A stretch of DNA of 64,000 nucleotides from Cytobacillus eiseniae (GCF_017874625.1 NZ_JAGIKZ010000010.1:1-64000); one strand, 5' to 3'. Shown: positions 8,785 to 17,228, numbered from the stretch's first letter. Made by a program: numbers and translations. Notes: generated from the letters alone by a model not told the origin.

Positions 8785-9492
8785 ATGAGAATGAATAATA
8801 ATATCCAATTGGATCTCAAAAAATTTCCGATCTTTGAACATCTAAACAATGACGAGTTAAAGGATATTTCTTTCTATTTAAAACAACAAACATTGAAAAA
8901 AAATGAGTATATTTTTCGCACGGACGATGAATTACAATCCATCTATTTTCTAGTAGAAGGCAAAGTTAAAATCTATAAAATTAGTAATCAAGCGAAAATC
9001 CAAATTGTAAATATTTATAGTAGTGGGGATATATTCCCTCATATTGGACACTTTTTTAACAGCAGAAAATACCCAGCTAATGCATTAGTAGAAGAAAATA
9101 CACTGCTTTTTTATTTACCCGTCAATAGGATTGAAACCTTCCTACTTAAACACCCTATCGTATGTTTAAACCTTCTGCGCATTACTGGTGATAAACTAAC
9201 TGACTTCCAAAATAGATTAGAAGAGAAATTAGTGAACACTACATATGAACAGGTGATTAAACAGCTTCTTAGGCTATCAAATAAATATGGGGTTACTCTC
9301 TCCAATAAGAATGTTCTTTTACTAGAAAGGTTTCATAACACCGAAATTGCTAACATGCTAGGAGCAACACGCGAAACAATCAGCAGAATTATGAATTCCT
9401 TATATGAAAAAAACCTTATCGAAAGAGACAAAGAAGGGAGATTAATTATTAGAAAAGAAGCTTTAAAAGCAGAGATCAGTAATGAAGACTGA
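8785..9492 (+). CDS. Crp/Fnr-family transcriptional regulator
   Basis: 235 residues with the standard two-part layout: a cyclic-nucleotide-type beta barrel at residues 10-125 (YFLVEGKVKIYKIS near 50), a dimerisation helix, and a C-terminal winged helix near 165-230 with recognition helix ATRETISRIMNSL. It lacks the N-terminal cysteine cluster of oxygen-sensing FNR and the RxS phosphate-binding signature of cAMP-binding Crp, so its effector is unknown. GGAGGG is well placed before the ATG at 8785. Divergent from the SsuABC-like importer, its likely target, and preceded by a Fur-like box. Confidence 0.85.
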   Translation: MRMNNNIQLDLKKFPIFEHLNNDELKDISFYLKQQTLKKNEYIFRTDDELQSIYFLVEGKVKIYKISNQAKIQIVNIYSSGDIFPHIGHFFNSRKYPANALVEENTLLFYLPVNRIETFLLKHPIVCLNLLRITGDKLTDFQNRLEEKLVNTTYEQVIKQLLRLSNKYGVTLSNKNVLLLERFHNTEIANMLGATRETISRIMNSLYEKNLIERDKEGRLIIRKEALKAEISNED

Positions 9493-9599
9493 AATAAGAT
9501 AAGGTGAAAAATATAGAGCACTAAAACACTCCTAATTTTTATAATCAAAATGGAAAATCCTAACATTTGGTTTAACTTATCTTCCCCTGCCCCATCACA

Positions 9600-9632
9600 G
9601 AAAAAAGGACAGGGTTCCTGTCCCCTGTCCTT
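9600..9632 (-). terminator. Terminator of bmrCD
   Basis: Perfect 9-bp stem AAGGACAGG (9605-9613) with CCTGTCCTT (9624-9632), then TTTTTT on the minus strand. The stem overlaps the bmrD stop codon. It may also stop transcripts arriving from the Crp-like gene. Confidence 0.8.
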
Positions 9633-11367
9633 ATACTTGCAGTGATTTTGCTTGCATTTGATACATTTGGTTGTAGATGCCGTTTTGAGCGAGCAGTTCA
9701 TCATGAGTACCTTGTTCCTTTATAACGCCTCGGTCCAATACGAGGATGCGATCAGCATTTTTGATCGTTGAAAGACGATGGGCAATTATAAATGTTGTAC
9801 GGCCTTTTTTCAGCACTTCCATGGCATGCTGGATAATTTCCTCGGTTTCAGTATCGATATTCGATGTTGCTTCATCCAAGATTAAAATCGCAGGATCAAA
9901 GGCAAGTGCTCGTGCAAATGAAACGAGCTGACGCTGACCAGACGAAAGCGTACTCCCCTTTTCAATTACTGGTTCATCCATCCCTTTTTCAAGATTCTTT
10001 AGCACTCTCTCTGCTCCAACTGCTTCTAGCGCCTCTTTAATTTTCTCACGTGTAATTGCCGGGTCATTCAAACTAACATTTGAAGCAATGGTACCTGTGA
10101 ATAAATATGGGTCCTGTAATACAATCCCCATATGTTGACGGATCGTTTGCCTCGGCAAAGCTGTTACGTCCATTCCATCAATCCGGATCTTTCCTTTTGA
10201 TGGATCATAAAAACGAAACAAAAGATTCATGATTGAGCTTTTACCAGAACCTGTATGACCGACAAGTGCAACTGTTTCCCCACGCTTCGCTTCAAACGAC
10301 AGGTTTTTTAGCACATATTCATTCTCTTTATAGGCAAATGATACATCTTCAAATACGACATGCCCATCATATCTAGGCATCGTTTCATCCGATACGTCTT
10401 CCCCTGTTGTATCTAATACTTCAAATACACGCTTTCCCGCAACAAGTGAGCGCTCCAGCTGTGAGAATTGATTCACTATATTCGTGATTGGATTAAACAA
10501 TTTTGTTAAGTAATCCACGAATGCATATAACGTTCCTGCGGAAACAACTTCAACACCACTTAATGATTGTGTACTAAAATAGATAATAAAAATAGTAAAC
10601 ATGATCAAACGTAACGTATTTACTAGATTAAAGGATGTCGCTGAATCCAAGAATAATAGTTTTCTTCCATATGCATAATGCACTTCATTCATCTCATCAA
10701 ATTCCTTCGTCATTTGCTTTTCACGACGGAAGGCTTGAATAATCGTCATTCCCTGAATGGATTCATTAATCATCGCATTCAAATCAGCAATTTTCGTCCG
10801 AATTACTTCATTGTATTTAGATGCAAATTTCCGATAGATAATCATCCAAAGATAGACAACCGGAACCATGACTAATGCAATCAACGCCATCTTCCAATTC
10901 AAGATAAATAAAGCAATATATACACCAAAAATTGAAATGAAGCTTGTTGCAAAATTCGCAAGCACTTGTACATACAAATTCCTTACTGCTTCTGTATCAT
11001 TTGTGACACGCGCAACAATTTTCCCAGCTGGAAGATGATCAAAATACTGTATAGGCAAGGTTTGAATATGGCCAAATACGTCCTTACGCAATTTCTGTAT
11101 GACTCGATTTGCACCAATTTGCAAATAAATATACATGAAATATCGAAGGATCGCTGTTGCAATGGATAAGATAAAAAATAGACAAAGCAGCCAAGCAATT
11201 GGCTTAATCTCAATCTGGCCAATTACCATATACTCATCAATAATGTATTTAGCGATGAATGGACCTGCAAGTTCCGTGAACACAGCAAGAGTTAAGAAAA
11301 ATAATCCGAGGAAAATCGGTCCTTTATAATACATCGCATATTTCGTTAATCGTTTACTTGTGCTCAT
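9631..11367 (-). CDS. bmrD: Heterodimeric ABC multidrug exporter, BmrD subunit
   Basis: Half-transporter with an N-terminal six-helix domain (residues 1-320) and a C-terminal ATPase, 578 residues. Matches B. subtilis BmrD (YheH) in blocks such as FGHIQTLPIQYFDHLPAGK and VARVTNDTEAVRNLYV, but lacks the roughly 90-residue insert after the first helices that makes the B. subtilis protein 673 residues. Walker A GHTGSGKSS near 377, signature variant LSSGQRQL near 478, Walker B ILILDEATSNID near 497 with the catalytic glutamate, switch histidine AHRLS. It supplies the catalytic glutamate missing in its partner. Its ATG overlaps the bmrC stop (ATGA), so the subunits are translationally coupled. Confidence 0.93.
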   Translation of the reverse strand: MSTSKRLTKYAMYYKGPIFLGLFFLTLAVFTELAGPFIAKYIIDEYMVIGQIEIKPIAWLLCLFFILSIATAILRYFMYIYLQIGANRVIQKLRKDVFGHIQTLPIQYFDHLPAGKIVARVTNDTEAVRNLYVQVLANFATSFISIFGVYIALFILNWKMALIALVMVPVVYLWMIIYRKFASKYNEVIRTKIADLNAMINESIQGMTIIQAFRREKQMTKEFDEMNEVHYAYGRKLLFLDSATSFNLVNTLRLIMFTIFIIYFSTQSLSGVEVVSAGTLYAFVDYLTKLFNPITNIVNQFSQLERSLVAGKRVFEVLDTTGEDVSDETMPRYDGHVVFEDVSFAYKENEYVLKNLSFEAKRGETVALVGHTGSGKSSIMNLLFRFYDPSKGKIRIDGMDVTALPRQTIRQHMGIVLQDPYLFTGTIASNVSLNDPAITREKIKEALEAVGAERVLKNLEKGMDEPVIEKGSTLSSGQRQLVSFARALAFDPAILILDEATSNIDTETEEIIQHAMEVLKKGRTTFIIAHRLSTIKNADRILVLDRGVIKEQGTHDELLAQNGIYNQMYQMQAKSLQV

Positions 11368-13112
11368 GACGCGCCTCCTTCGAGCTGTTGACGGTCAAAT
11401 TGTTCCTTATACCAGCCATTTAGTCTAAGCAATTCATCATGTGTACCTTGCTCAGTAATTTGCCCCTCGTCTAGCACGATAATTTGATCAGCATGCTGCA
11501 CACCGGATAAACGATGAGTTGTAATGATCGTCGTTTTCTCTTGACGTTCATTCTGAATATTTTTGATAATACTCGCTTCTGTTTTAGCATCAACTGCTGA
11601 CAAGGAATCATCAAGAATCAATATTTCGGGATCTTTAATAAGCGCACGAGCAATGGACACACGTTGCTTTTGTCCTCCTGACAGTGAAACTCCCTTTTCA
11701 CCAACAAGCGTTTCAAGACCTCTCGGTAAGTTTTCCAAATCCTTTTCAAAGTATGCGAGTTGAATGGCATTCCTTAACTCGGCATCTGTTGCATCTTCTT
11801 TCCCGAATAAAATATTCTCTCGAATTGTTCTTGAAAATAGCACATGATCCTGTGGAACATACCCGATCCAATCAAGAATTTGCTCCTTTGTCTGCGAAGC
11901 GATATCGATTCCACCAATATTTAATTGACCTTCATCAAGCGGATACTCACGCAGCAATTGTCTTAGGAACGTTGTCTTGCCTGCTCCTGTTTTCCCTACA
12001 ATTCCAAGTGTTTCCCCTTTTCTTAAAGAAAGAGAAATTTGCTGCAAGTTTTTCACCTGGCTAGTAGGGTACTGGAACATCAAATCATCAAAGCCAATTA
12101 CATTCGGATTCTTGATCATCACAGGATCCTTCGCATTTTGTACATCTGCTTCATATTCAAGTGTTTCCTGCACTCGATCGAGTGAGGCATTCCCTTGCTG
12201 CATGACATTGATTAATTCACCGATAGCAAAAATCGGCCATACTGCAAGCCCTAAATACACGTTAAATGTAACGAGCTGGCCGACAGACATTTCTCCTGTT
12301 GAAACAAGAAAAGCACCATAGCCAAGTGCGACAACATAGCTAATGCCTGTGCCGATTTTTGTAATCGGCCCAAATAAGGCATTTATCTTTGCCGTATGCA
12401 TGTATTTTTCATACACTTCTTCACTCATATCCGCAAATTTGCTTTCATCCTTTTTCTCCTGTACATAAGCACGAATCACACGTACACCTGCAACAGATTC
12501 TAAAACACGATCATTTAATTCTCCAAATGCATCCTGTGCCTTCATATATCTTTCATGTACAAGCTTTCCTAAATACTGAATTAACACAGCCATGACCGGC
12601 ACTGGCAGCATCGCCAAAATTGTTAACTTCCATGAAATCATAAATCCCATCGCAAAAATAATTGTTCCCAAAAATAAAGTAGAATCAATTAATGTCATGA
12701 TCCCAAATCCCGCAGTTAATGAAACGGCATTTAAATCATTGGTTGCTCGTGCCATCAGATCTCCTGTACGGTTTTTCTCATAAAAGGTAGGTGTCATCCT
12801 TAAGAACTGCAGCATTAATTTACGACGCATCAACTTCTCAAGATTAAGCGCCCCTTCAAACAAACGGTATTGCCAGAAAAAATTCAAAAAATAGCCGATA
12901 ACAATAATTCCAATAAATATAAGAATATATTGGGTTAATATTTCCTTAGTCATTTCACCTATCGTCAAAATATCAATAATGGAACCAAGTAAATATGGTG
13001 GGATGACTTCCAATATAGTAGCAATTATTAATAAGAACACAGCAATCGTATATTGCTTCCATGACTGCTTAAAAAACCAGCTCAGCTTACTTAATACATC
13101 AAACATTTCCAT
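11364..13112 (-). CDS. bmrC: Heterodimeric ABC multidrug exporter, BmrC subunit
   Basis: 582 residues, membrane domain then ATPase; matches B. subtilis BmrC (YheI) in blocks such as FYEKNRTGDLMARATNDL and IGELINVMQQGNASLDRV. Walker A GKTGAGKTT near 375, signature LSGGQKQRVSIARAL near 476. The Walker B sequence ILILDDSLSAVD has aspartate where the catalytic glutamate should be, the hallmark of the degenerate site in heterodimeric exporters. Upstream lies a promoter, a short leader reading frame and two tandem terminators, comparable to the bmrB leader that makes B. subtilis bmrCD inducible by ribosome-targeting antibiotics. Confidence 0.93.
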   Translation of the reverse strand: MEMFDVLSKLSWFFKQSWKQYTIAVFLLIIATILEVIPPYLLGSIIDILTIGEMTKEILTQYILIFIGIIVIGYFLNFFWQYRLFEGALNLEKLMRRKLMLQFLRMTPTFYEKNRTGDLMARATNDLNAVSLTAGFGIMTLIDSTLFLGTIIFAMGFMISWKLTILAMLPVPVMAVLIQYLGKLVHERYMKAQDAFGELNDRVLESVAGVRVIRAYVQEKKDESKFADMSEEVYEKYMHTAKINALFGPITKIGTGISYVVALGYGAFLVSTGEMSVGQLVTFNVYLGLAVWPIFAIGELINVMQQGNASLDRVQETLEYEADVQNAKDPVMIKNPNVIGFDDLMFQYPTSQVKNLQQISLSLRKGETLGIVGKTGAGKTTFLRQLLREYPLDEGQLNIGGIDIASQTKEQILDWIGYVPQDHVLFSRTIRENILFGKEDATDAELRNAIQLAYFEKDLENLPRGLETLVGEKGVSLSGGQKQRVSIARALIKDPEILILDDSLSAVDAKTEASIIKNIQNERQEKTTIITTHRLSGVQHADQIIVLDEGQITEQGTHDELLRLNGWYKEQFDRQQLEGGAS

Positions 13113-13247
13113 ACCCTCTTTCTTTTTCTGCTAATACAAAGCAGCTACCCACTATCCAGCAATACTGCTTTAAAAATAAATAATCTTTGTTTGATCCACA
13201 TACTTAACTACTCCCTTTTTACGCTTATTCACTAAAAACTTAGCAAT

Positions 13248-13281
13248 AAAAAAGATGCCTACCCTAAAAGAGCAAGCATCT
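13248..13281 (-). terminator. Second attenuator hairpin before bmrC
   Basis: Minus-strand stem AGATGC/GCATCT (13253-13258 with 13276-13281, loop of 17) followed by TTTTTT. Its 5' arm region ATGCTTG is the exact complement of CAAGCAT inside the leader reading frame, a possible alternative pairing. Confidence 0.65.
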
Positions 13282-13284
13282 CTC

Positions 13285-13314
13285 GAAAAAGGTATAGAAG
13301 TCGGCCTATACCTT
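13285..13314 (-). terminator. First attenuator hairpin before bmrC
   Basis: Perfect 9-bp stem AAGGTATAG/CTATACCTT (13306-13314 with 13289-13297, loop of 8) followed by a T tract on the minus strand. It lies 20 bases after the stop codon of the leader peptide and about 170 bp before bmrC, so it cannot be the end of bmrC. Confidence 0.75.
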
Positions 13315-13334
13315 CATTGCATAGAAATTTACAA

Positions 13335-13403
13335 TTATACAACGAAAGGGCAAGGACAATATATGAAGTTATTAATCATTGAACATGCTTGAAGATCTCT
13401 CAC
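13335..13403 (-). CDS. bmrB: Leader peptide of bmrCD, 22 codons
   Basis: GTG-start reading frame of 22 codons with GGGGG 8 bases upstream. It begins MRDLQACSMINNFIY and ends in CPCPFVV. The codons for the CPCPF part (CCCTTTC at 13344-13350) are the exact complement of GAAAGGG in the leader's own ribosome binding region (13414-13420), so ribosome position would change RNA folding before the two terminators. Position and design match the bmrB leader of B. subtilis; I cannot compare the peptide sequences from memory, so the symbol is by analogy. Confidence 0.6.
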   Translation of the reverse strand: MRDLQACSMINNFIYCPCPFVV

Positions 13404-13444
13404 TGCCCTTACCCCCTTTCATCATAATTGTTTAGTGTTATTGA

Positions 13445-13474
13445 AGATTACCATCATTTTCATATAATTGTCAA
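13445..13474 (-). promoter_or_regulatory. Promoter of the bmr leader and bmrCD
   Basis: Perfect -35 TTGACA (13474-13469), 18-bp spacer, -10 TAATCT (13450-13445) on the minus strand, about 40 bp before the leader start codon. 13475-13640 shows nothing else on this strand. Confidence 0.6.
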
Positions 13475-13648
13475 TAGTCGGATAATGTTTTTTCTAAGTA
13501 TAAGAATGATTAACAAATCTCAATGTTCACATATCATCCATACTTTTTTACGGTAAGTACGTTTATAATATTTATTGACATTATTTTTACACTTTTGCAT
13601 CACGAACATTTGCTAATTCAAATCAATTTTAATAAGGGGTTGAAATGA

Positions 13649-13837
13649 ATGATAGGCTATTTTTCTTTTACAGTTGTTATCATTGGATTAATCGCTGCTC
13701 TTGTCATTACTAGAAAAGAAAGCATCACACATAATAAACTAACGAAAAAAGGGATGTATAAGTTAGGCATTATCCTTGCAGTTGTATTCTTCTCAGTCGT
13801 AACTGAAGTATTCTTGACTCCTGAGAGCTGGCTATAA
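13649..13837 (+). CDS. Small two-helix membrane protein, function unknown
   Basis: 62 residues. An N-terminal hydrophobic helix (residues 3-21, FSFTVVIIGLIAALVI) is followed by a basic polar stretch (TRKESITHNKLTKKGMYK) and a second helix (38-54). By the positive-inside rule the loop is cytoplasmic. AAGGGG lies 8 bases before the ATG, and a strong terminator follows directly, so this is a genuine one-gene unit although no family is recognised. It is divergent from the bmrCD leader but shares no obvious control element with it. Confidence 0.7.
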   Translation: MIGYFSFTVVIIGLIAALVITRKESITHNKLTKKGMYKLGIILAVVFFSVVTEVFLTPESWL

Positions 13838-13842
13838 AAAAT

Positions 13843-13888
13843 AAGCATCATCGCCCATTTGTATCGAAAATGAACGATGATGCTTTTT
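13843..13888 (+). terminator. Terminator of the small membrane protein gene
   Basis: Perfect 11-bp stem AAGCATCATCG (13843-13853) with CGATGATGCTT (13875-13885), then TTTT. It begins a few bases past the stop codon. Confidence 0.85.
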
Positions 13889-14052
13889 AAATGAATTCTT
13901 CACATGTATCAACTTTTCCTAACCCCATTCGAGTTTCATTCCCATCAAGTAAATGAATAAACATTTATAGCAATGATTCCCATTGAGCATCACCGTTCAC
14001 TATTTCAGTCCCTTTTACAATCTTCCATATGGAAATCAATCTCTTTACCCGA

Positions 14053-14619
14053 TTATTTACGATTCTTTTTACTCCTTCTAATAAAGAAAATCCCAACTGC
14101 ACTAATCGCAATGATCACGAGTATCCAAGAGTAAAATGAACTTCCACTATGTTCCCGACTTAAATCAACTTGTTCCATCGGCGGCTGGCCATCGCCAAGT
14201 ATGGCTAAATCCTCTTGCAACAAACTTATTTTATTCGTGCGGTCACAAATAATCGAGACAAGTGAACTCTTTCCATACATTGTTGATTCATTGGCATAGA
14301 CGAGGTACTCTTCTCCTACTTTAAAATCAATTCCACAATCCCCGCCACCTAATCCTGTTGTAATAATTATTTGTGATTGTTGAACCCCCTTCCAAGTATT
14401 CGATACTTCAAAGAGGACTGATTTAGGTGCATGCCCTTTCCCATATCCTTTTTCCCTTACTGAAACAACTTTTCCACTAAAAACAGCTTTTGAACGCTCT
14501 AATTCTTCCTCAACACTTGGCAACTCTGCACAAGAGCAAGCACTTGTATAAGTAGGCGAGGCGCTTATTAGAATCATACCGATGAAAATGAATAGAAAAT
14601 ATCGAACAACCCTCTTCAT
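14053..14619 (-). CDS. Membrane-anchored NTR/TIMP-like secreted protein
   Basis: 188 residues. A signal sequence (residues 1-27) ends at TSACSCAEL; the mature CSCA start is the hallmark of tissue-inhibitor-of-metalloproteinase/NTR domains, where the first Cys-X-Cys is disulfide-bonded to later cysteines. Further cysteines at GGDCGIDF and SIICDRT fit such bonds. The domain runs to about residue 135. A C-terminal helix (SFYSWILVIIAISAVGIFFI) with a basic tail anchors it in the membrane with the domain outside. GAGGTGATGAC precedes the ATG. Bacterial members have no settled role; protease inhibition is only an inference from the fold. Confidence 0.75.
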   Translation of the reverse strand: MKRVVRYFLFIFIGMILISASPTYTSACSCAELPSVEEELERSKAVFSGKVVSVREKGYGKGHAPKSVLFEVSNTWKGVQQSQIIITTGLGGGDCGIDFKVGEEYLVYANESTMYGKSSLVSIICDRTNKISLLQEDLAILGDGQPPMEQVDLSREHSGSSFYSWILVIIAISAVGIFFIRRSKKNRK

Positions 14620-14823
14620 GTCATCACCTCATTCAATATTTACTTACATATGCCCTTTAACAGACGTATTTCTAATTAAACAGTTACACCCAACTTAAAA
14701 TGGATTGAAGGAGATTCAAAAAAGGATTGGAGCAAGCTATTTCTCAATCCGAAAAACAATGGTCATCAATACTTACAAATAACTCAAAATGCACAGTTGA
14801 TGAGCAAAGATTTTACAATATAA

Positions 14824-14865
14824 ATAAAAGACTAGCTAATTCGTATATCAATTACGAGTAGCTAG
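14824..14865 (-). terminator. Terminator of the Spo0E-like gene
   Basis: Stem CTAGCTAATTCGT (14832-14844) with ACGAGTAGCTAG (14854-14865), one bulge, then TCTTTTATTTA on the minus strand, seven bases past the stop codon. Confidence 0.75.
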
Positions 14866-14871
14866 CCTTAC

Positions 14872-15048
14872 CTATAAGCCTGATCTGTGAATTAACTTTT
14901 GGTATTTTAAAATATAGTAATCAAGCTTTTGGCTGACTTTTAATGTTTGTTCATTGCTGAGTCCTTCTGAGTTGCCAATTCTAATCATTTCTTCTCTCAA
15001 GCTTTTAATTATTACTAGAAGACTATGTTCGCTATTAGCATGCAGCAT
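14872..15048 (-). CDS. Spo0E-family aspartyl-phosphate phosphatase
   Basis: 58 residues, typical for the small Spo0E-like phosphatases that remove phosphate from Spo0A and delay sporulation. It forms two predicted helices, and the second carries the family signature as SQKLDYYILKYQ (usual form SQELDxxI). The region before it, REEMIRIGNSEGLSNEQTLK, also fits the family. The start at 15048 is chosen because AAGGGAG lies 9 bases upstream; an in-frame ATG at 15126 has no ribosome binding site. Its presence supports an endospore former. Confidence 0.85.
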   Translation of the reverse strand: MLHANSEHSLLVIIKSLREEMIRIGNSEGLSNEQTLKVSQKLDYYILKYQKLIHRSGL

Positions 15049-15358
15049 AAGAAAAAACTCCCTTAACAGTAAATACCTTCCGATAATATCAATATAATTT
15101 GAATTTGTGTGTGATGAATTACACATTTTTAATTATTTATTTTTCACGTTGCTTATATTAGTTATTAAACGAACGTTCGATCCCCTTTTTCATTCACCTC
15201 TCACATATTCCAGTGAATAAATATGAGTTTTCGTTAAATTTATTACCTCTTCAGGGATGATTCACTCTTAGTAACAATCCTTTTATTTTTAAATTGAATA
15301 ACGATCGTTTAATATATTTTATAAAGAGTTCTTAAACTATTTAAAAAGGAGTTAATAA
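15049..15358. other. 310-bp non-coding gap
   Basis: Upstream of the Spo0E-like gene (left) and the metallophosphoesterase gene (right). I see two small dyads, CGAACGTTCG near 15172 and AACGATCGTT near 15300, and AT-rich promoter-like sequence (TTGAAT near 15294). No reading frame or structured RNA is apparent. Confidence 0.5.
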
Positions 15359-16438
15359 ATGGCATTATTCTTTATTGTATTTTTGCTGCTCTACTTTTGT
15401 ATCTGTTTTTATATTGGCTACAATGGGTGGAAATGGCTAAAAGCCGCTTTTTCATTCAAGTATAAAAAGTTGTATATTACATTAATTACATGCCTTTCCC
15501 TATCATTTTTTGTTGCCTTTTGGATGAACTCTGCTATTTTAGAAATGATTGGCGGGTATTGGCTTGTTATTGTTGGTTATGGAATTCTACTATTGCCTAT
15601 TGCTAACTTAGTCTATTTTTTGACAAAAAAGAAATGGAAGGTTGGCATCGGTGTTGCTGTTCTTGCCTTTTTCGCATTTGTATTCATTTACGGCTCATAT
15701 AACGCTTGGACGCCGGTTGTTCGCGAATATGAAGTGACAATCGATAAACCTGTTAATATGGGGAACAAGAACTTAAAGATTCTCATGGCTTCAGACTTGC
15801 ATATTGGAACAGTCGTTGGAAATAATCATATTGAAAAACTTGTGAAGATCGTTGAGGATGTGAAACCTGATATCGTTTTCCTGCCAGGTGATATTATTAA
15901 CGATGATATCACTCCGTATGTTGAAAATAAATTATCCGAAACGATGGAGAAAATAACAGCACCTTATGGTGTTTTCGCTGTACCAGGCAATCATGATGAT
16001 TATGGTGGACATAATTTAGAATTAAAAAGCGAACTAGATAAAAGTGGCATTGCGTACTTAATGGATGAAACCATCTTAGTAGAAGATGAAATTGTTCTTA
16101 TCGGGAGAATGGATTATTCCGCTCCTAACCGAAAGTCGATCGAAGAATTAATGAAAGACGTGGATACAGAGAAACCCATTATTGTATTAGACCATCAGCC
16201 AAGAGAAATTTCGATCGCACAAGAAAACAGGGTGGACATGATATTCTCTGGACATTCCCATAGAGGCCAGCTTGCACCAGCCCACTTAATTACCCAGCGG
16301 TTATATGAAAATGATTGGGGCTATCTTCAAAAGGAGCAGCTGCATTCCTTCACTTCATCTGGATTCGGTCTTTGGGGCCCAGCCCTAAGAATCGGTAGCC
16401 AAGCAGAAGTCATGGTGATTAACGTCACATTTGAATAA
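15359..16438 (+). CDS. Membrane metallophosphoesterase, YkoQ-like
   Basis: 359 residues. Four hydrophobic helices (about residues 1-25, 40-60, 68-90, 98-117) anchor a calcineurin-like domain. All metal-binding motifs are present in order: SDLHIG near 144, GDIIND near 178, GNHDDYGG near 207, DHQPREI near 277 and GHSHRGQ near 299. AAAAGGAG precedes the ATG. Related Bacillus proteins (YkoQ, YpbG, YkuE) are cell-surface or membrane phosphoesterases of poorly known substrate; in YkuE a Tat signal replaces the helices. A weak hairpin follows as terminator, so the gene is probably monocistronic. Confidence 0.88.
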   Translation: MALFFIVFLLLYFCICFYIGYNGWKWLKAAFSFKYKKLYITLITCLSLSFFVAFWMNSAILEMIGGYWLVIVGYGILLLPIANLVYFLTKKKWKVGIGVAVLAFFAFVFIYGSYNAWTPVVREYEVTIDKPVNMGNKNLKILMASDLHIGTVVGNNHIEKLVKIVEDVKPDIVFLPGDIINDDITPYVENKLSETMEKITAPYGVFAVPGNHDDYGGHNLELKSELDKSGIAYLMDETILVEDEIVLIGRMDYSAPNRKSIEELMKDVDTEKPIIVLDHQPREISIAQENRVDMIFSGHSHRGQLAPAHLITQRLYENDWGYLQKEQLHSFTSSGFGLWGPALRIGSQAEVMVINVTFE

Positions 16439-16449
16439 AGTGAACATAG

Positions 16450-16486
16450 GTCAGTAGGGGAACATGATCCCCCACTGATTAATTTT
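16450..16486 (+). terminator. Terminator of the metallophosphoesterase gene
   Basis: TCAGTAGGGG (16451-16460) pairs with CCCCACTGA (16470-16478) with one bulge, then TTAATTTTTG. Confidence 0.7.
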
Positions 16487-16553
16487 TGTTATGAATCTGA
16501 CAGTCCACTCATTTATCGATAAAACTTTCAATCTTCTATTCTATAACGATTTA

Positions 16554-17060
16554 TTATCCTTGGAGCAATCGTTCAAGCTCCTCTTTGTCTTCAGCTGATA
16601 GAATCTTTTCCGCTAATGGAAACAGCATTTTTTCTTCCTTAGCAAAATGTTGTGTTAAAGTAGCATGAGCTTGAACAGCATACACAGTTATCCACTGGGC
16701 AGCATCGTCATCAATGGCCGAACCCATCTGATGGGCTTCTGTTAGAAAATTCTGTAAATGCCCCTCTGCCTTTTCATGTTCTTCTTCCATCACTTCAATA
16801 GTATTGTCATTCTCTCCAAGGCAGCGGATCATCATCGGGAACAAGCCTTCTTCCTCTCGTTTTGAATGGACCTTCAATTCTTCAGTGAACGCTAACACCT
16901 GCTCATGTAATTTTGCGAACAGTTGAATAACAGCAGGACCTGAATCAAATTCGATGTCTTCTGCAAGCTCATAGAACTGATCCATTTGTGCACGAAGGAA
17001 AATATGCTCATCCTTTAATTGTTGCAGCGGAGCACTTAAGATTCCATTTCCATCATCCAT
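16554..17060 (-). CDS. Hemerythrin HHE-domain protein
   Basis: 168 residues, mostly helical. Histidine and glutamate ligands for a di-iron site follow the HHE pattern: QLKDEHIFLR near residue 18, KLHEQ near 50, HSKREEEGLFP near 65, EEEHEKAEGH near 92 and ATLTQHFAKEEKMLFP near 132. Such proteins bind oxygen or nitric oxide or sense iron. The ATG at 17060 is chosen because GGAGG lies 9 bases upstream; an in-frame ATG at 17078 overlaps that site. It sits beside WrbA and may share a stress role, but the two are separated by a terminator. Confidence 0.88.
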   Translation of the reverse strand: MDDGNGILSAPLQQLKDEHIFLRAQMDQFYELAEDIEFDSGPAVIQLFAKLHEQVLAFTEELKVHSKREEEGLFPMMIRCLGENDNTIEVMEEEHEKAEGHLQNFLTEAHQMGSAIDDDAAQWITVYAVQAHATLTQHFAKEEKMLFPLAEKILSAEDKEELERLLQG

Positions 17061-17188
17061 CGCCAAATCCCTCCTCATCTTCCCTTCAATTCATCTATAA
17101 TGACTTATTAACATTTCTTTAAGCATACGCCAAAAGGTCCGAAAGTTTTGTGATGTTCATCATAAAGTGAAATGCAGGAAAACAGTAG

Positions 17189-17219
17189 AAAAGAGCCAAT
17201 CAAATAGGATTGACTCTTT
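17189..17219 (-). terminator. Terminator of wrbA
   Basis: A 12-bp stem with one mismatch (AAAGAGCCAATC against GATTGACTCTTT) ten bases past the stop codon. The minus-strand tail TTTTCTACTG is T-rich. Confidence 0.7.
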
Positions 17220-17228
17220 CTGTTCAAT

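Noticed and set aside
9333..9704. Minus-strand frame across the Crp-like gene end and the bmrD terminator
   Set aside because: Runs opposite the helix-turn-helix coding sequence and through a terminator hairpin; no start signal.
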